Assembly (NCBI RefSeq): GCF_000717345.1
Contig: NZ_JNZA01000008.1
Span: forward strand, 309,796 to 373,795
DNA length: 64,000 bases
DNA from: Streptomyces lydicus
GTDB taxonomy: Bacteria; Actinomycetota; Actinomycetes; Streptomycetales; Streptomycetaceae
Direction: 5' to 3'
Below, one piece after another: positions 8,552 to 17,620 of this stretch (its first letter is position 1; each line of letters starts with the position of its first letter). Under the pieces are notes generated by a model. That model saw only the letters and a program-made list of their open reading frames with translations. It had not been told where the DNA came from and did not search any database. Made by a program: the position numbers and the translations under genes.

Positions 8552-8755
8552 ATGCAGGCCACCGCGTACACGTACGACTCCGAGACCCGCTCCGGCAGCG
8601 TGCTGCTGGACGACGGCACCCCGCTGACCTTCGACACCGCGGCGTTCGACGCCGGTGGTCTGCTGCTGCTCCGGCCCGGTCAGCGGGTCCGTATCGAGGT
8701 CACCGGCGAGGGCGACGCCCGGCACATCGAGCTGATCACGCTCCAGACGCTCTGA
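8552..8755 (+). CDS. small cold-shock-like conserved protein
   Basis: A 67-residue protein starting MQATAYTYDSETRSGSVLLDDGT. The predicted all-beta pattern (YTYDSETRSGSVLLDDG, LLLLRPGQRVRIEV) resembles small OB/cold-shock-like proteins, but the RNP motifs of true Csp proteins are absent. TAGGCT at 8539-8544 lies 7 nt before ATG with no ribosome site, suggesting a leaderless mRNA. Its last 20 bp overlap the convergent cofC gene. The role is unknown. Confidence 0.7.
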   Translation: MQATAYTYDSETRSGSVLLDDGTPLTFDTAAFDAGGLLLLRPGQRVRIEVTGEGDARHIELITLQTL

Positions 8756-9422
8756 CCTGCGACGGCAGCCGCGGGGCCTGGAGCGCCGTGTGCGGGCCCA
8801 CGCCCAGCGCCAGCGCCGCCCGCAGATCCTCGCCGGTGTCCACGTCCCGGCGTACCGACGGCACGTTCGCCGCGACGATCTCCCGCGCTCCCGATGCCAG
8901 GTGACGCGCCCGGGACGCACCGCCGAATGCCGGTTCCAATTCCACTCCGGAAGTCGCGGTCAGAAGTGTTGTCCCGATATCCGCCGCATCCGCGAGAAAT
9001 GCACGGGGAAATAGCGAAGCGGAATGGAGCACCAGTTCCAGTTCGGCCGGGCGCAGCGCGGGCAGGTCGGCGTTCAGCGCGGCGACCGGCGCGCCCGGGC
9101 GGCGGGAGCGGATGACGTCCGCCCCGTGGGCCAGCGCCGCGTTGAGTCCGGCCCCCGGTGTGTCGGGCACGACGGACGCGCCGAGGGCCACCAGCCGCTC
9201 CGTGGCCAGCTGATCGTCCGTGACAACCGCCACATCCCGCACGTTCGCGCAGGCCAGCGCCGCCGCCACGGTGTCCAGGGCGAAGGCGAGGGCCAACCGG
9301 GGCCGGAACTCCTCCCCGGCGGCCCGCGAGAGCCTGCTCTTGGCTCGCACCAGCGGTTTCAGCGGCACCACCAGGCTCCAGCCCACACCCGCTCCGTCTC
9401 TTCGCATCCGCGCCATTCTCAC
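8736..9422 (-). CDS. cofC: phosphoenolpyruvate/2-phospho-L-lactate guanylyltransferase, coenzyme F420 pathway
   Basis: The 228-residue nucleotidyltransferase-fold protein transfers GMP from GTP to phospholactate or phosphoenolpyruvate, making the precursor joined to Fo by CofD (FbiD in mycobacteria). Signatures are WSLVVPLKPLVRAKSRLS (GTP loop), ALNADLPALRPAEL (metal aspartate) and DIGTTLLTA with EPAFGGASRARHL. The longest start is GTG at 9422; ATG at 9416 or 9407 is also possible and no ribosome site decides it. The 3' end overlaps the 8552 gene by 20 bp in convergent orientation. F420 is used by many Streptomyces oxidoreductases, perhaps including the luciferase-like protein in this window. 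Confidence 0.9.
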   Translation of the reverse strand: MRMARMRRDGAGVGWSLVVPLKPLVRAKSRLSRAAGEEFRPRLALAFALDTVAAALACANVRDVAVVTDDQLATERLVALGASVVPDTPGAGLNAALAHGADVIRSRRPGAPVAALNADLPALRPAELELVLHSASLFPRAFLADAADIGTTLLTATSGVELEPAFGGASRARHLASGAREIVAANVPSVRRDVDTGEDLRAALALGVGPHTALQAPRLPSQVRASGA

Positions 9423-9547
9423 CTGCTGCCGCCGCTCTCCGGGAGCGCCGGGGTTACGGTGTCCTCGACATAGCGGGTACCTGGGGCGACACTTGTGCGG
9501 CTGCCGGCCCGTAGCAGCTTCGCAGGTCCCACAAGGAGGGTGTCCCA

Positions 9548-10408
9548 GTGTCCCGCCGCAGAATCGGCTTCTGGTACCGCTTGGCCGCGGTCATCTGCAA
9601 ACCGCCGCTCTTGGTTCTGTTCAAGCGGGACTGGCAGGGAATGGAGCACATTCCGGCCGACGGCGGATTTATCACCGCGGTCAACCACAACTCGTATCTT
9701 GATCCGCTCTCCTATGCGCACTATCAGTACAACACCGGGCGGGTCCCCCGATTCCTCGCCAAGGCCGGACTCTTCCGGAGCGGCTTTGTCGGCCTGATGA
9801 TGCGCGGCACCGGCCAGATCCCCGTCTACCGGGAAACCACCGACGCGGCCACCGCGTTCCGCGCCGCCGTCACCGCCATCCACAAGGGCGAATGCGTCGC
9901 GTTCTACCCCGAGGGCACCCTCACCCGCGACCCCGAGCTGTGGCCCATGCAGGGCAAGACCGGAGCCGCCCGGGTCGCGTTGCTGACCAAGGCGCCGGTC
10001 ATCCCCGTCGCGCAGTGGGGCGCCAACGACGCGATGCCGCCGTACGCCAAGGAGAAGAAGCTCCAGCTCCTCCCGCGCAAGACGCTGCGGGTGAAGGCCG
10101 GCCCGCCCGTCGACCTGAGCGCGTTCTACGACCGGGAGCCCACCGCCGAGGTGCTGCGGGCGGTCACCGACACCATCATGGCCGCCATCACCGAGCAGCT
10201 CGCCCTGCTCCGCGGCGAGCCCGCGCCGGCCGAACCGTACGACTGGCGCAAGGCGATCGCCCAGGAGCGCCGCGCCGCCCGCGAAGCGGCCAAGGCCGAG
10301 CGGGCCGCCGCCGCGGCCCCCGCCGAAGCGGCCGCCGCCACCGAAGGCGCCGTCGCCCCGCAGCAGGCCCGAAGCACCCAGCAGGCACAGGAGGATGAAG
10401 GCAAGTGA
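9548..10408 (+). CDS. plsC: 1-acyl-sn-glycerol-3-phosphate acyltransferase
   Basis: A 286-residue PlsC-type acyltransferase making phosphatidic acid at the membrane. The catalytic HX4D motif is NHNSYLD (His47, Asp52) and the substrate motif is FYPEGTLTR (Glu121-Thr123). The tail from about residue 235 is Ala/Glu-rich and probably disordered. GTG at 9548 follows AAGGAGG with good spacing. The stop overlaps the gpsA start by 4 bp (GTGA), linking two steps of glycerophospholipid synthesis. Confidence 0.93.
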   Translation: MSRRRIGFWYRLAAVICKPPLLVLFKRDWQGMEHIPADGGFITAVNHNSYLDPLSYAHYQYNTGRVPRFLAKAGLFRSGFVGLMMRGTGQIPVYRETTDAATAFRAAVTAIHKGECVAFYPEGTLTRDPELWPMQGKTGAARVALLTKAPVIPVAQWGANDAMPPYAKEKKLQLLPRKTLRVKAGPPVDLSAFYDREPTAEVLRAVTDTIMAAITEQLALLRGEPAPAEPYDWRKAIAQERRAAREAAKAERAAAAAPAEAAAATEGAVAPQQARSTQQAQEDEGK

Positions 10409-11406
10409 CGCGCTGCGCCGTCTACGGCACGGGGTCCTGGGGCACCGCATTCGCGATGGTGCTCGCCGACGCGGGATGCGAGGTGACCCTGTGGGGGCGC
10501 CGCGCGGCCCTGGTCGACGCCGTCAACAACGGCCGTACCAACCCCGACTACCTGCCGGGGGTCGAGCTCCCCGCGTCCGTAAGGGCCACCACCGACCCCG
10601 CGGAGGCGGCGCGCGGCGCGGAGTTCACCGTCCTCGCCGTCCCCTCCCAGACGCTGCGCGGCAACCTCGCCGAGTGGGCGCCGCTGCTGCCCGCCGACAC
10701 CGTCCTGGTCTCCCTGATGAAGGGCGTCGAACTGGGCACGGCCAAGCGCATGAGCGAGGTCATCGAGGAGGTCGCCAAGGCGCCCGCGGAGCGCGTCGCG
10801 GTGCTGACCGGACCCAACCTCGCCAAGGAGATCGCCGCCCGCCAGCCGGCCGCCGCGGTCATCGCCTGCACCGACGAGGCGGTCGCCCGCCGGTTCCAGA
10901 CCGCCTGCCACACCTCGTACTTCCGGCCCTACACCAACACCGACGTGGTGGGCTGCGAACTGGGCGGCGCGGTCAAGAACGTCATCGCGCTGGCCGTCGG
11001 CATCGCCACCGGCATGGGCCTGGGCGACAACGCCAAGGCATCCCTGATCACCCGCGGGCTGGCCGAGACCACCCGGCTCGGCCTCGCCATGGGCGCCGAC
11101 GCCCACACCTTCGCGGGCCTGGCCGGCATGGGCGACCTGGTCGCCACCTGCTCCTCGCCGCTGTCGCGCAACAACACCTTCGGCACCAACCTCGGCCGCG
11201 GCATGACGCTCCAGGAGACCATCGCGGTCACCAAGCAGACCGCCGAGGGCGTCAAGTCCTGCGAATCGGTACTGGATCTGGCGCGCCGGCACGGCGTCGA
11301 CATGCCGCTCACCGAGACCGTCGTGGACATCGTCCACGAGGGCAAGCCGCCGATGGTGGCTCTCAAGGAGCTGATGTCGCGCAGCGCGAAGTCCGAGCGG
11401 CACTGA
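10405..11406 (+). CDS. gpsA: NAD(P)-dependent glycerol-3-phosphate dehydrogenase
   Basis: A 333-residue cytosolic enzyme reducing dihydroxyacetone phosphate to sn-glycerol 3-phosphate for phospholipids. The Rossmann motif is YGTGSWGTAF near the N terminus. SLMKGVEL, TGPNLAKEI, CELGGAVKNVIALAVGI (catalytic Lys) and GLAGMGDLVATCSS are family signatures. The GTG start overlaps the plsC stop. The protein is full length. Confidence 0.97.
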   Translation: MTRCAVYGTGSWGTAFAMVLADAGCEVTLWGRRAALVDAVNNGRTNPDYLPGVELPASVRATTDPAEAARGAEFTVLAVPSQTLRGNLAEWAPLLPADTVLVSLMKGVELGTAKRMSEVIEEVAKAPAERVAVLTGPNLAKEIAARQPAAAVIACTDEAVARRFQTACHTSYFRPYTNTDVVGCELGGAVKNVIALAVGIATGMGLGDNAKASLITRGLAETTRLGLAMGADAHTFAGLAGMGDLVATCSSPLSRNNTFGTNLGRGMTLQETIAVTKQTAEGVKSCESVLDLARRHGVDMPLTETVVDIVHEGKPPMVALKELMSRSAKSERH

Positions 11407-11488
11407 GCGACCGTCCCGGAGGCGCCACGCCACCAACGGCCGCCGCAGCACTGACGCAGCCGCTACCAGCAGGTACCCTCAACGCGAT

Positions 11489-12625
11489 ATGAGCAGCCAG
11501 ACCTCCTCCCACAAGCCCCGCGTCGCCGTCGTGTTCGGCGGCCGCAGCTCCGAGCACGCCATCTCCGTACTCACCGCCGGAGCCGTGCTGCGCGCCATCG
11601 ACCGCGAGAAGTACGACGTGCTGCCCATCGGCATCACCACCGACGGCCGCTGGGCGCTGACCGCCGACGACCCCGATCGGATGGCCATCACCGACCGGCG
11701 GCTGCCCAGCGTGGCCGAACTCGCCGAGTCGGCCGAGGGCGGCGTGGTGCTCCCGGTCGACCCGACCAACCGCGAGGTCGTCTACAGCGAGCCGGGCTCG
11801 GTGCCCAAGGCGCTGGGCGAGGTCGACGTGGTCTTCCCCGTCCTGCACGGCCCCTACGGCGAGGACGGCACCCTGCAGGGCCTGCTGGAGCTCTCCGGCG
11901 TGCCCTACGTCGGCTCGGGCGTGCTCGCCTCCGCGGTCGGCCAGGACAAGGACTACATGAAGCGGGTGTTCGCTTCCTTCGGGCTGCCGGTCGGCCCGTA
12001 CGAGGTCATCCGCCCCCGGGAGTGGGAGCAGGATCCTGCCGCTGCCCGCAAGAAGATCGTGGACTTCGCCGGTGAGCACGGCTGGCCGCTCTTCGTGAAG
12101 CCTGCCCGGGCCGGCTCCTCCATGGGGATCAGCAAGGTCGACGACCTCAATGGCCTGGACGCGGCGATCGAGGAGGCCCGGTCGCACGACCCCAAGATCC
12201 TCGTGGAGTCGCTGCTGCGCGGCCGCGAGATCGAGTGCGGGGTGCTGGAGTTCGAGGACGGCCCGCGGGCCAGCGTGCCGGCCGAGATCCCGCCGGTCAC
12301 CGCGCACGACTTCTACGACTTCGAGGCCAAGTACATCGACTCGGCCACCGGAATCGTCCCGGCGCCGCTGACCGCCGAGCAGACCGCGAAGATCCAGGAA
12401 CTGGCCGTCGCGGCCTTCGAGGCCGCCTCCTGCGAGGGCCTGGTGCGCGCGGACTTCTTCCTTCAGGACAACGGCGAGTTCGTGATCAACGAGATCAACA
12501 CGCTGCCCGGCTTCACGCCCATCTCGATGTACCCGCGGATGTGGCAGGAGAGCGGCGTGAGCTACCCGGAGCTGATCGACCGGCTCCTCCAGGCCGCGCT
12601 GCGGCGCTCGACGGGGCTGCGCTAG
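11489..12625 (+). CDS. ddlA: D-alanine--D-alanine ligase
   Basis: A 378-residue ATP-grasp ligase forming the D-Ala-D-Ala dipeptide of peptidoglycan. Motifs include VVFGGRSSEHAIS, HGPYGEDGTLQGLLEL, the ATP loop PARAGSSMGISKV, and ADFFLQDNGEFVINEINTLPGFT. I see no sign of a D-Ala-D-Lac type and assign the ordinary ligase. TACCCT at 11474-11479 lies 9 nt before ATG, so transcription may start at or near the start codon. The stop codon overlaps the convergent stop of the DUF3515 gene. Confidence 0.96.
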   Translation: MSSQTSSHKPRVAVVFGGRSSEHAISVLTAGAVLRAIDREKYDVLPIGITTDGRWALTADDPDRMAITDRRLPSVAELAESAEGGVVLPVDPTNREVVYSEPGSVPKALGEVDVVFPVLHGPYGEDGTLQGLLELSGVPYVGSGVLASAVGQDKDYMKRVFASFGLPVGPYEVIRPREWEQDPAAARKKIVDFAGEHGWPLFVKPARAGSSMGISKVDDLNGLDAAIEEARSHDPKILVESLLRGREIECGVLEFEDGPRASVPAEIPPVTAHDFYDFEAKYIDSATGIVPAPLTAEQTAKIQELAVAAFEAASCEGLVRADFFLQDNGEFVINEINTLPGFTPISMYPRMWQESGVSYPELIDRLLQAALRRSTGLR

Positions 12626-13113
12626 ACGCCCTTCGGCACGGTCTTGGTGACGGCGCCCGCGAGGTCGGGGAGTACATCGACCTCGGGGGCGTAGTCGTGC
12701 GGGACGGTCACCTCGACGTAGACCTTGCGCAGCACGGTCGTGAAGCGGTAGCCGTCGTCCTGCTTCTCGAAGAGCCATCGGACGCCGTTGACTTCCGCCG
12801 CCTCGGGGTTGGGGTTGTAATGTTCATTCCCGTACCTCAGGACGTCGGGCTTCGGTACCCCGCAGCGCAGTTTCACGGCAGGATCGCCCCATATGGCAGT
12901 GAAGTCGGAGACGGGCTCGGCGGTACCCCGCTTCAGCCCGTCCACGGACCGCGGCAATGCCTCATGGAGCGCCCTGCAGTGCCGTGCCGCCTCCCCCGTG
13001 GGCGAGGGCACGGCCAACTCCTCGGAAGACGAGCAGCTCACCGTGGTGAACAGCACGGTGAGCAGGGGCAGGGCCAGGTACCGGCGGCGCGTCCAGATCA
13101 CCCGGCCGAGCAT
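12622..13113 (-). CDS. DUF3515 putative membrane-anchored or lipoprotein
   Basis: A 163-residue protein with a basic N terminus (WTRRRYLALP), a hydrophobic stretch (LLTVLFTTVS) and Cys27 followed by serines, suggesting a lipoprotein; TVSC is a weak lipobox. The exported domain has paired cysteines (ARHCRAL, KLRCGVP) and a WLFEKQDDGYRF segment seen in DUF3515 proteins, which accompany ddlA in actinobacteria. The function is unknown; the position suggests cell-envelope work. Its TAG overlaps the ddlA TAG by 2 bp, so the two genes converge with no terminator space. Confidence 0.78.
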   Translation of the reverse strand: MLGRVIWTRRRYLALPLLTVLFTTVSCSSSEELAVPSPTGEAARHCRALHEALPRSVDGLKRGTAEPVSDFTAIWGDPAVKLRCGVPKPDVLRYGNEHYNPNPEAAEVNGVRWLFEKQDDGYRFTTVLRKVYVEVTVPHDYAPEVDVLPDLAGAVTKTVPKGV

Positions 13114-13122
13114 ACGGGGGAG

Positions 13123-13356
13123 CTACAGATGAACGACCGGGCAGGTAAGGGTGCGGGTGATGCCGTCCACTTGCTGGACCTTGGCGACCACCATCCGTCC
13201 CAGCTCGTCGACGGTGTCGGCCTGTGCGCGCACGATGACGTCGTACGGGCCGGTGACATCCTCGGCCTGCAGCACACCGTGGATCTTCGAGATGACTTCC
13301 GCTACCGCCGAGGCCTTGCCGACCTCGGTCTGGATCAGGATGTAAGCCTGTACCAC
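13123..13356 (-). CDS. stand-alone Lrp/AsnC ligand-binding (RAM) domain protein
   Basis: A 77-residue protein, MVQAYILIQTEVGKASAVAE, that is just the alpha-beta RAM domain of Lrp/AsnC regulators with no DNA-binding helix-turn-helix. GPYDVIVRAQADTVDELG is the typical effector-binding loop. Such proteins may bind amino acids and pair with full-length Lrp proteins. It lies 9 bp upstream of the DUF3515 gene on the same strand. AGGTTCC precedes the start. Confidence 0.85.
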   Translation of the reverse strand: MVQAYILIQTEVGKASAVAEVISKIHGVLQAEDVTGPYDVIVRAQADTVDELGRMVVAKVQQVDGITRTLTCPVVHL

Positions 13357-13514
13357 GGAACCTCCAGGGCGGCTACGAGGATCATGTGGGGAGAAGGGAC
13401 GCCACGGTACCGCGTCACCGCGCGGAGCGGGGAGACCCGCGCGGTGAACACGGCAAGTGCGGCGCAGTCGTCAGCCACGTACGGACCGTCCGTACACATG
13501 GGAAGGGCAACATC

Positions 13515-14474
13515 ATGAAGGGCACCGTGGGGGAACTGGGGGAGTTCGGTCTGATCAGGGAGCTCACCTCCCGGCTCACCTCCACCCCGGCCGTACGGAT
13601 CGGGCCGGGGGACGACGCCGCGGTGGTGACCGCGCCGGACCGGAGGGTGGTCGCCAGCACCGACGTCCTCCTGGAGGGCCGGCACTTCCGGCGGGACTGG
13701 TCCACCGCCTACGACGTCGGCCGCAAGGCCGCCGCACAGAACCTCGCCGACATCGCCGCGATGGGCGCGGTGCCCACCGCGATCCTGCTCGGCCTGGTCG
13801 TCCCCGCGGAACTCCCCGCGACCTGGCCGACCGAGCTGATGGACGGGCTGCGCGACGAGTGCCAGGTCGCCGGCGCCGCGGTCGTCGGCGGTGACGTCGT
13901 ACGCGGCGACACCATCACCGTCGCCATCACCGCGCTCGGCGATCTGCGCAACCAGGAGCCGGTCACCCGGGCCGGCGCCCAGCCCGGCGACGTGGTCGCG
14001 GTCACCGGCTGGCTGGGCTGGTCCGCGGCCGGGCACGCGGTGCTCTCCCGCGGCTTCCGCTCGCCGCGCGCCTTCGTGGAGGCGCACCGCCGCCCCGAGC
14101 CGCCGTACCACGCGGGCCCCGCCGCCGCCGGGCTCGGCGCCACCGCGATGACCGACGTCAGCGACGGACTCGTCGCCGACCTCGGGCACATCGCCGAGGC
14201 GAGCAAGGTGCGGATCGATCTGCGGTCCGCCGCGATCGACATCCCCTCACAGATGTCCGACATCGGTACCGCGGTCGGCGTGGACCCCATGCAGTGGGTG
14301 CTCAACGGCGGTGAGGACCACGCCATCGTGGCCACCTTCCCGCCGGACGTGAAGCTGCCCGCCCGGTGGAAGGTCATCGGCGAGGTCCTCAACCCGTCCG
14401 CGCTGCCGCAGGTGACGGTGGACGGCGCCCCCTGGGCGAAGGCCGGCTGGGACCACTTCGGGGACAACGAGTAG
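13515..14474 (+). CDS. thiL: thiamine-monophosphate kinase
   Basis: A 319-residue AIR-synthase-fold kinase that phosphorylates thiamine monophosphate to the active cofactor thiamine pyrophosphate. Signatures are [46 protein letters not shown] and [16 protein letters not shown] at 13515 follows GGAAGGGCAACATC; earlier in-frame codons have no family match. thiD lies 97 bp downstream, so the two thiamine kinases are adjacent. I see no convincing TPP riboswitch upstream. Confidence 0.95.
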   Translation: MKGTVGELGEFGLIRELTSRLTSTPAVRIGPGDDAAVVTAPDRRVVASTDVLLEGRHFRRDWSTAYDVGRKAAAQNLADIAAMGAVPTAILLGLVVPAELPATWPTELMDGLRDECQVAGAAVVGGDVVRGDTITVAITALGDLRNQEPVTRAGAQPGDVVAVTGWLGWSAAGHAVLSRGFRSPRAFVEAHRRPEPPYHAGPAAAGLGATAMTDVSDGLVADLGHIAEASKVRIDLRSAAIDIPSQMSDIGTAVGVDPMQWVLNGGEDHAIVATFPPDVKLPARWKVIGEVLNPSALPQVTVDGAPWAKAGWDHFGDNE

Positions 14475-14571
14475 AGGGGCGGCGCGTAGCGGCGTCTTCT
14501 GGGGGTGGAGGTCGGGATGGGGGCCCCTCCCAGCGGTAGCTGGGGGAGGGAGGGCGAGTAGATTCGCCGGT

Positions 14572-15381
14572 ATGCACATACCTCCTCGCGTCCTGACCGT
14601 CGCCGGGTCCGACTCCGGCGGCGGCGCGGGCATCCAGGCCGACCTCAAGACGATGCTGGCGCTCGGTACGCACGGCATGAGCGTGCTGACCGCCGTCACC
14701 GCCCAGAACTCCCTGGGCGTGCAGGGCGCCTGGGAACTGCCCGCCGAGGCCGTGCGGGCCCAGTTCCGCAGCGTCGTCGACGACATCGGCGTCGAGGCGG
14801 TCAAGACCGGGATGCTGTCCTCGGCGGAACTCGTCGAGACCGTCGCCGAACTCCTCGCCGGGGTGCCCGCCCCGGTCGTCGTGGACCCCGTGGGGGTCTC
14901 CAAGCACGGTGATCCGCTGCTCGCCGCGAGCGCCCTGGACGCGGTGCGCGGCAAGCTGCTGCCGACCGCCACCGTCGCCACCCCCAACCTGGACGAGGTC
15001 GCCCAGCTCACCGGCGTACACGTCCGCGACGAGGCCGGTATGCGCCGGGCGGCCGACGCCGTCCTGGAGTTCGGGCCGCGCTGGGTGCTCATCAAGGGCG
15101 GCCATCTGCCGGCCGGGGCCGGCGACAGCGCCGTCGATCTGCTCACCGACGGCACCGAGGAGCACTGGCTGCGCGCGCCCCGCTACGACAACCGGCACAC
15201 GCACGGCACCGGCTGCACCCTCGCCAGCGCGCTCGCCGCCCGGCTCGCCAAGGGGGACACCGTCGTGCGGGCCGCCGCGGCGGCCAAGGAGTACGTCACC
15301 GGCGCCCTCGCGGCCGGATTCCGGCTGGGTGCGGGCATCGGCCCCGTGGACCACGGCTGGCGGCTGCGCGGCGAGCGCTGA
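14572..15381 (+). CDS. thiD: hydroxymethylpyrimidine/phosphomethylpyrimidine kinase
   Basis: A 269-residue ribokinase-fold enzyme making HMP pyrophosphate for thiamine synthesis. Motifs are [45 protein letters not shown] (DPVM-type), and the anion hole [22 protein letters not shown] at 14559-14564 ends 7 nt before ATG and there is no ribosome site, suggesting a leaderless mRNA. A strong bidirectional terminator separates it from convergent rpmB. Confidence 0.95.
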   Translation: MHIPPRVLTVAGSDSGGGAGIQADLKTMLALGTHGMSVLTAVTAQNSLGVQGAWELPAEAVRAQFRSVVDDIGVEAVKTGMLSSAELVETVAELLAGVPAPVVVDPVGVSKHGDPLLAASALDAVRGKLLPTATVATPNLDEVAQLTGVHVRDEAGMRRAADAVLEFGPRWVLIKGGHLPAGAGDSAVDLLTDGTEEHWLRAPRYDNRHTHGTGCTLASALAARLAKGDTVVRAAAAAKEYVTGALAAGFRLGAGIGPVDHGWRLRGER

Positions 15382-15432
15382 CCACCGGACGGGCGGGGGC
15401 CCGCGAGGGCCCCACGGGATCAGGAAAAGCAA

Positions 15433-15463
15433 AAGCCGGTCCACCACGAGGGTGGACCGGCTT
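15433..15463 (-). terminator. terminator between thiD and rpmB
   Basis: Perfect 13-bp arms AAGCCGGTCCACC / GGTGGACCGGCTT enclose a 5-nt loop. Read on the minus strand the hairpin is followed by TTTTGCTTTT, a strong intrinsic terminator for rpmB; it can also stop thiD transcripts. Confidence 0.88.
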
Positions 15464-15500
15464 CAGAGGCAACCGGTCGGGCTGCGCTACCGCTAAGGCG

Positions 15501-15686
15501 TCAGCGCGAGACCTTGCCGGCCTTGATGCACGAGGTGCAGGCGTTCAGCTTCTTCGGCGTCCGCCCGATCACTGCACGCACCGTCTGGATGTTGGGGTTC
15601 CAACGACGGTTGGTACGGCGATGCGAGTGCGAGACACTCTTGCCGAAGCCCGGCCCCTTGCCGCAGACGTCGCAGTTGGCAGCCAC
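15501..15686 (-). CDS. rpmB: 50S ribosomal protein L28, zinc-ribbon type
   Basis: A 61-residue L28: [42 protein letters not shown]. The CxxC pairs at residues 5-8 and 50-53 mark the zinc-binding (C+) form. Actinobacteria often carry a second, Zur-repressed L28 without these cysteines elsewhere. The ATG is preceded by an AGTGACC-rich leader rather than a clear Shine-Dalgarno sequence. Confidence 0.96.
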   Translation of the reverse strand: MAANCDVCGKGPGFGKSVSHSHRRTNRRWNPNIQTVRAVIGRTPKKLNACTSCIKAGKVSR

Positions 15687-15918
15687 GGGTCACTCCAAAG
15701 ACTTCAGATGCACTTACGGTGAGATCCCGACGAGCCGAGTGCATTGCCCGGCCGGCGTCGTCAGGAGAGGAATGGCCCGATTCGCATCGGGCAACCGGAG
15801 CAGCATACAACGACCGCTCCCGCAGAACGAAACTACCACGCACCCGCGGGCCCCCGCCCCGGCCTCCCCGTCCTCGCGCGGCTACTGTGCGGTGCATCCC
15901 GCGACCCAGGAGGACGAC

Positions 15919-17580
15919 GTGCCGAACCCGCTCGACGCCGCCGCCGTCCGCGCCTGGTGCGGACTGGCCCTGGAGGCGCTCGGCCGGGAACGCGAGCGGA
16001 TCGACGCGATCAACGTCTATCCCGTGGCCGACGGTGACACCGGAACCAATCTCTACCTGACCCTCGAATCGGCCGCCCGCGCGGTCGAGGCCGCCTTCGA
16101 CGGGCACGCCTCGGCCGGCACCGCACCCGGCCTCGCCGACGCCATCGGCGCCATGGCGCACGGTGCCCTCATAGGGGCGCGCGGCAACTCCGGCACGATC
16201 GTGGCCCAGCTGCTGCGCGGGATGACCGAGGTGCTGGCGGCCGACGCGGCCCCCACCGACGCCGGCGGTGCCGCCGAGGCGCTGCGCCGGGCGCTGCGCC
16301 GGGCTGCCGCCTCGACGTACGAGGCGGTCGCGCACCCCGTGGAGGGCACCGTCCTGACGGTGGCCACCGCCGCCGCGGACGCCGCCGAGCGGGCCGCCGG
16401 GACCGGCGGCGCCGCCGAGGTGGCCCGCGCCGCTCACGAGGGCGCCCGCAGCGCCCTGCGGGCGACCCCCGGCCAGCTCGCGGTCCTCGGCCGGGCCGGC
16501 GTCGTGGACGCCGGCGGCTGCGGGCTCGTCGCGCTGCTGGGCGCGCTCGCCGACGCGCTCTCCGGGGAGACCTCGGTGACCCCGGTCGCCGTACGGGCCG
16601 ATGCCCCGCTCCCCGAGGCGGCCGGCTGCGAGGCCGCCACCCGGGCCGCGGCGGACGGCTGCCACAACCCCGACGGGCCCGCCTTCGAAGTGATCTACCT
16701 GCTGGAGGCCGGCGACGACGCCGTGGCGCGGCTGCGCACCCGGCTCGACGGGCTCGGCGACTCCCTGGTGGTGGTCGGCGGGGACGGCCTGTGGAACGTC
16801 CATGTGCACGTCGACGACGCGGGTGCCGCCGTGGAGGCCGGCATCGAGGCGGGCCGCCCCTACCGGATCCGCATCACCCACTTCGGCGGCGCCACCCGCG
16901 TCAAGGAACCGGCGATGGCGGCGCGCGCGGTGGTCGCGGTGGTGCCGGGCGCCGGGCTCGCCGGGCTGTGCTCGGAGGTCGGCGCGACCCCCGTCGCCGT
17001 ACGGCCGGGGGAGCCGCCCGCCAGCGGCGAACTGGTGCAGGCGATCCGGCAGGCGCACGCCCGCGAGGTGATGCTGCTGCCCAACGACCCCGAACTGCGG
17101 CACACCGCGGCGGCCGCCGCCGAACAGGCCCGTACCGAGGGCGTCCGGGTCGCCCTGATCCCCACCCGCTCCGCGGTCCAGGGCATCGCTGCGCTGGCCG
17201 TGCACGAGCCGGGCCGCAGCTTCGACGAGGACGTGGTCGCGATGACCTCGGCCGCGGGCGCGACCCGCTACGCCGAGCTGGCGGTCGCCGAGCGGCAGTC
17301 GTGGACGATGGCCGGCGTCTGCCAGGCCGGGGACGTCCTCGGACTGATCGACGGCGATGTCGCGGTGATCGGCTCCGACCTGACCGTCACCGCGACGACC
17401 GTGCTGGACCGGATGCTGTCCGCCGGCGGGGAGATGGTGACCCTGGTCCTGGGCGCCCAGGCGCCCCCCTCGCTCGCCGAGCGGCTGGAGCGGCACGTCC
17501 ACGAGCGGCACCTCGCCGTGGACACGGTCGTCTACGACGGCGGGCAGCACGGCGCGCCCCTGCTCATAGGCGTGGAGTGA
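15919..17580 (+). CDS. DAK2-domain protein, FakA-like fatty-acid kinase ATP subunit
   Basis: A 553-residue protein with an N-terminal DhaL/DAK2 ATP-binding domain (INVYPVADGDTGTNLYLTL, residues about 29-47; GARGNSGTIVAQLLRGM) and a C-terminal domain including NVHVHVDDAGAAVEAG and MLLPNDPEL. This architecture is that of FakA, which works with a DegV-type fatty-acid binding subunit to make acyl phosphates. No DegV gene is visible here, so the substrate is inferred. GTG at 15919 follows AGGAGG with good spacing. It lies 40 bp upstream of recG, an arrangement common in Gram-positive bacteria. Confidence 0.85.
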   Translation: MPNPLDAAAVRAWCGLALEALGRERERIDAINVYPVADGDTGTNLYLTLESAARAVEAAFDGHASAGTAPGLADAIGAMAHGALIGARGNSGTIVAQLLRGMTEVLAADAAPTDAGGAAEALRRALRRAAASTYEAVAHPVEGTVLTVATAAADAAERAAGTGGAAEVARAAHEGARSALRATPGQLAVLGRAGVVDAGGCGLVALLGALADALSGETSVTPVAVRADAPLPEAAGCEAATRAAADGCHNPDGPAFEVIYLLEAGDDAVARLRTRLDGLGDSLVVVGGDGLWNVHVHVDDAGAAVEAGIEAGRPYRIRITHFGGATRVKEPAMAARAVVAVVPGAGLAGLCSEVGATPVAVRPGEPPASGELVQAIRQAHAREVMLLPNDPELRHTAAAAAEQARTEGVRVALIPTRSAVQGIAALAVHEPGRSFDEDVVAMTSAAGATRYAELAVAERQSWTMAGVCQAGDVLGLIDGDVAVIGSDLTVTATTVLDRMLSAGGEMVTLVLGAQAPPSLAERLERHVHERHLAVDTVVYDGGQHGAPLLIGVE

Positions 17581-17620
17581 CGGCACCCCGGCGGCCGGGA
17601 CCGGCGCAATTGTCAGAGGT

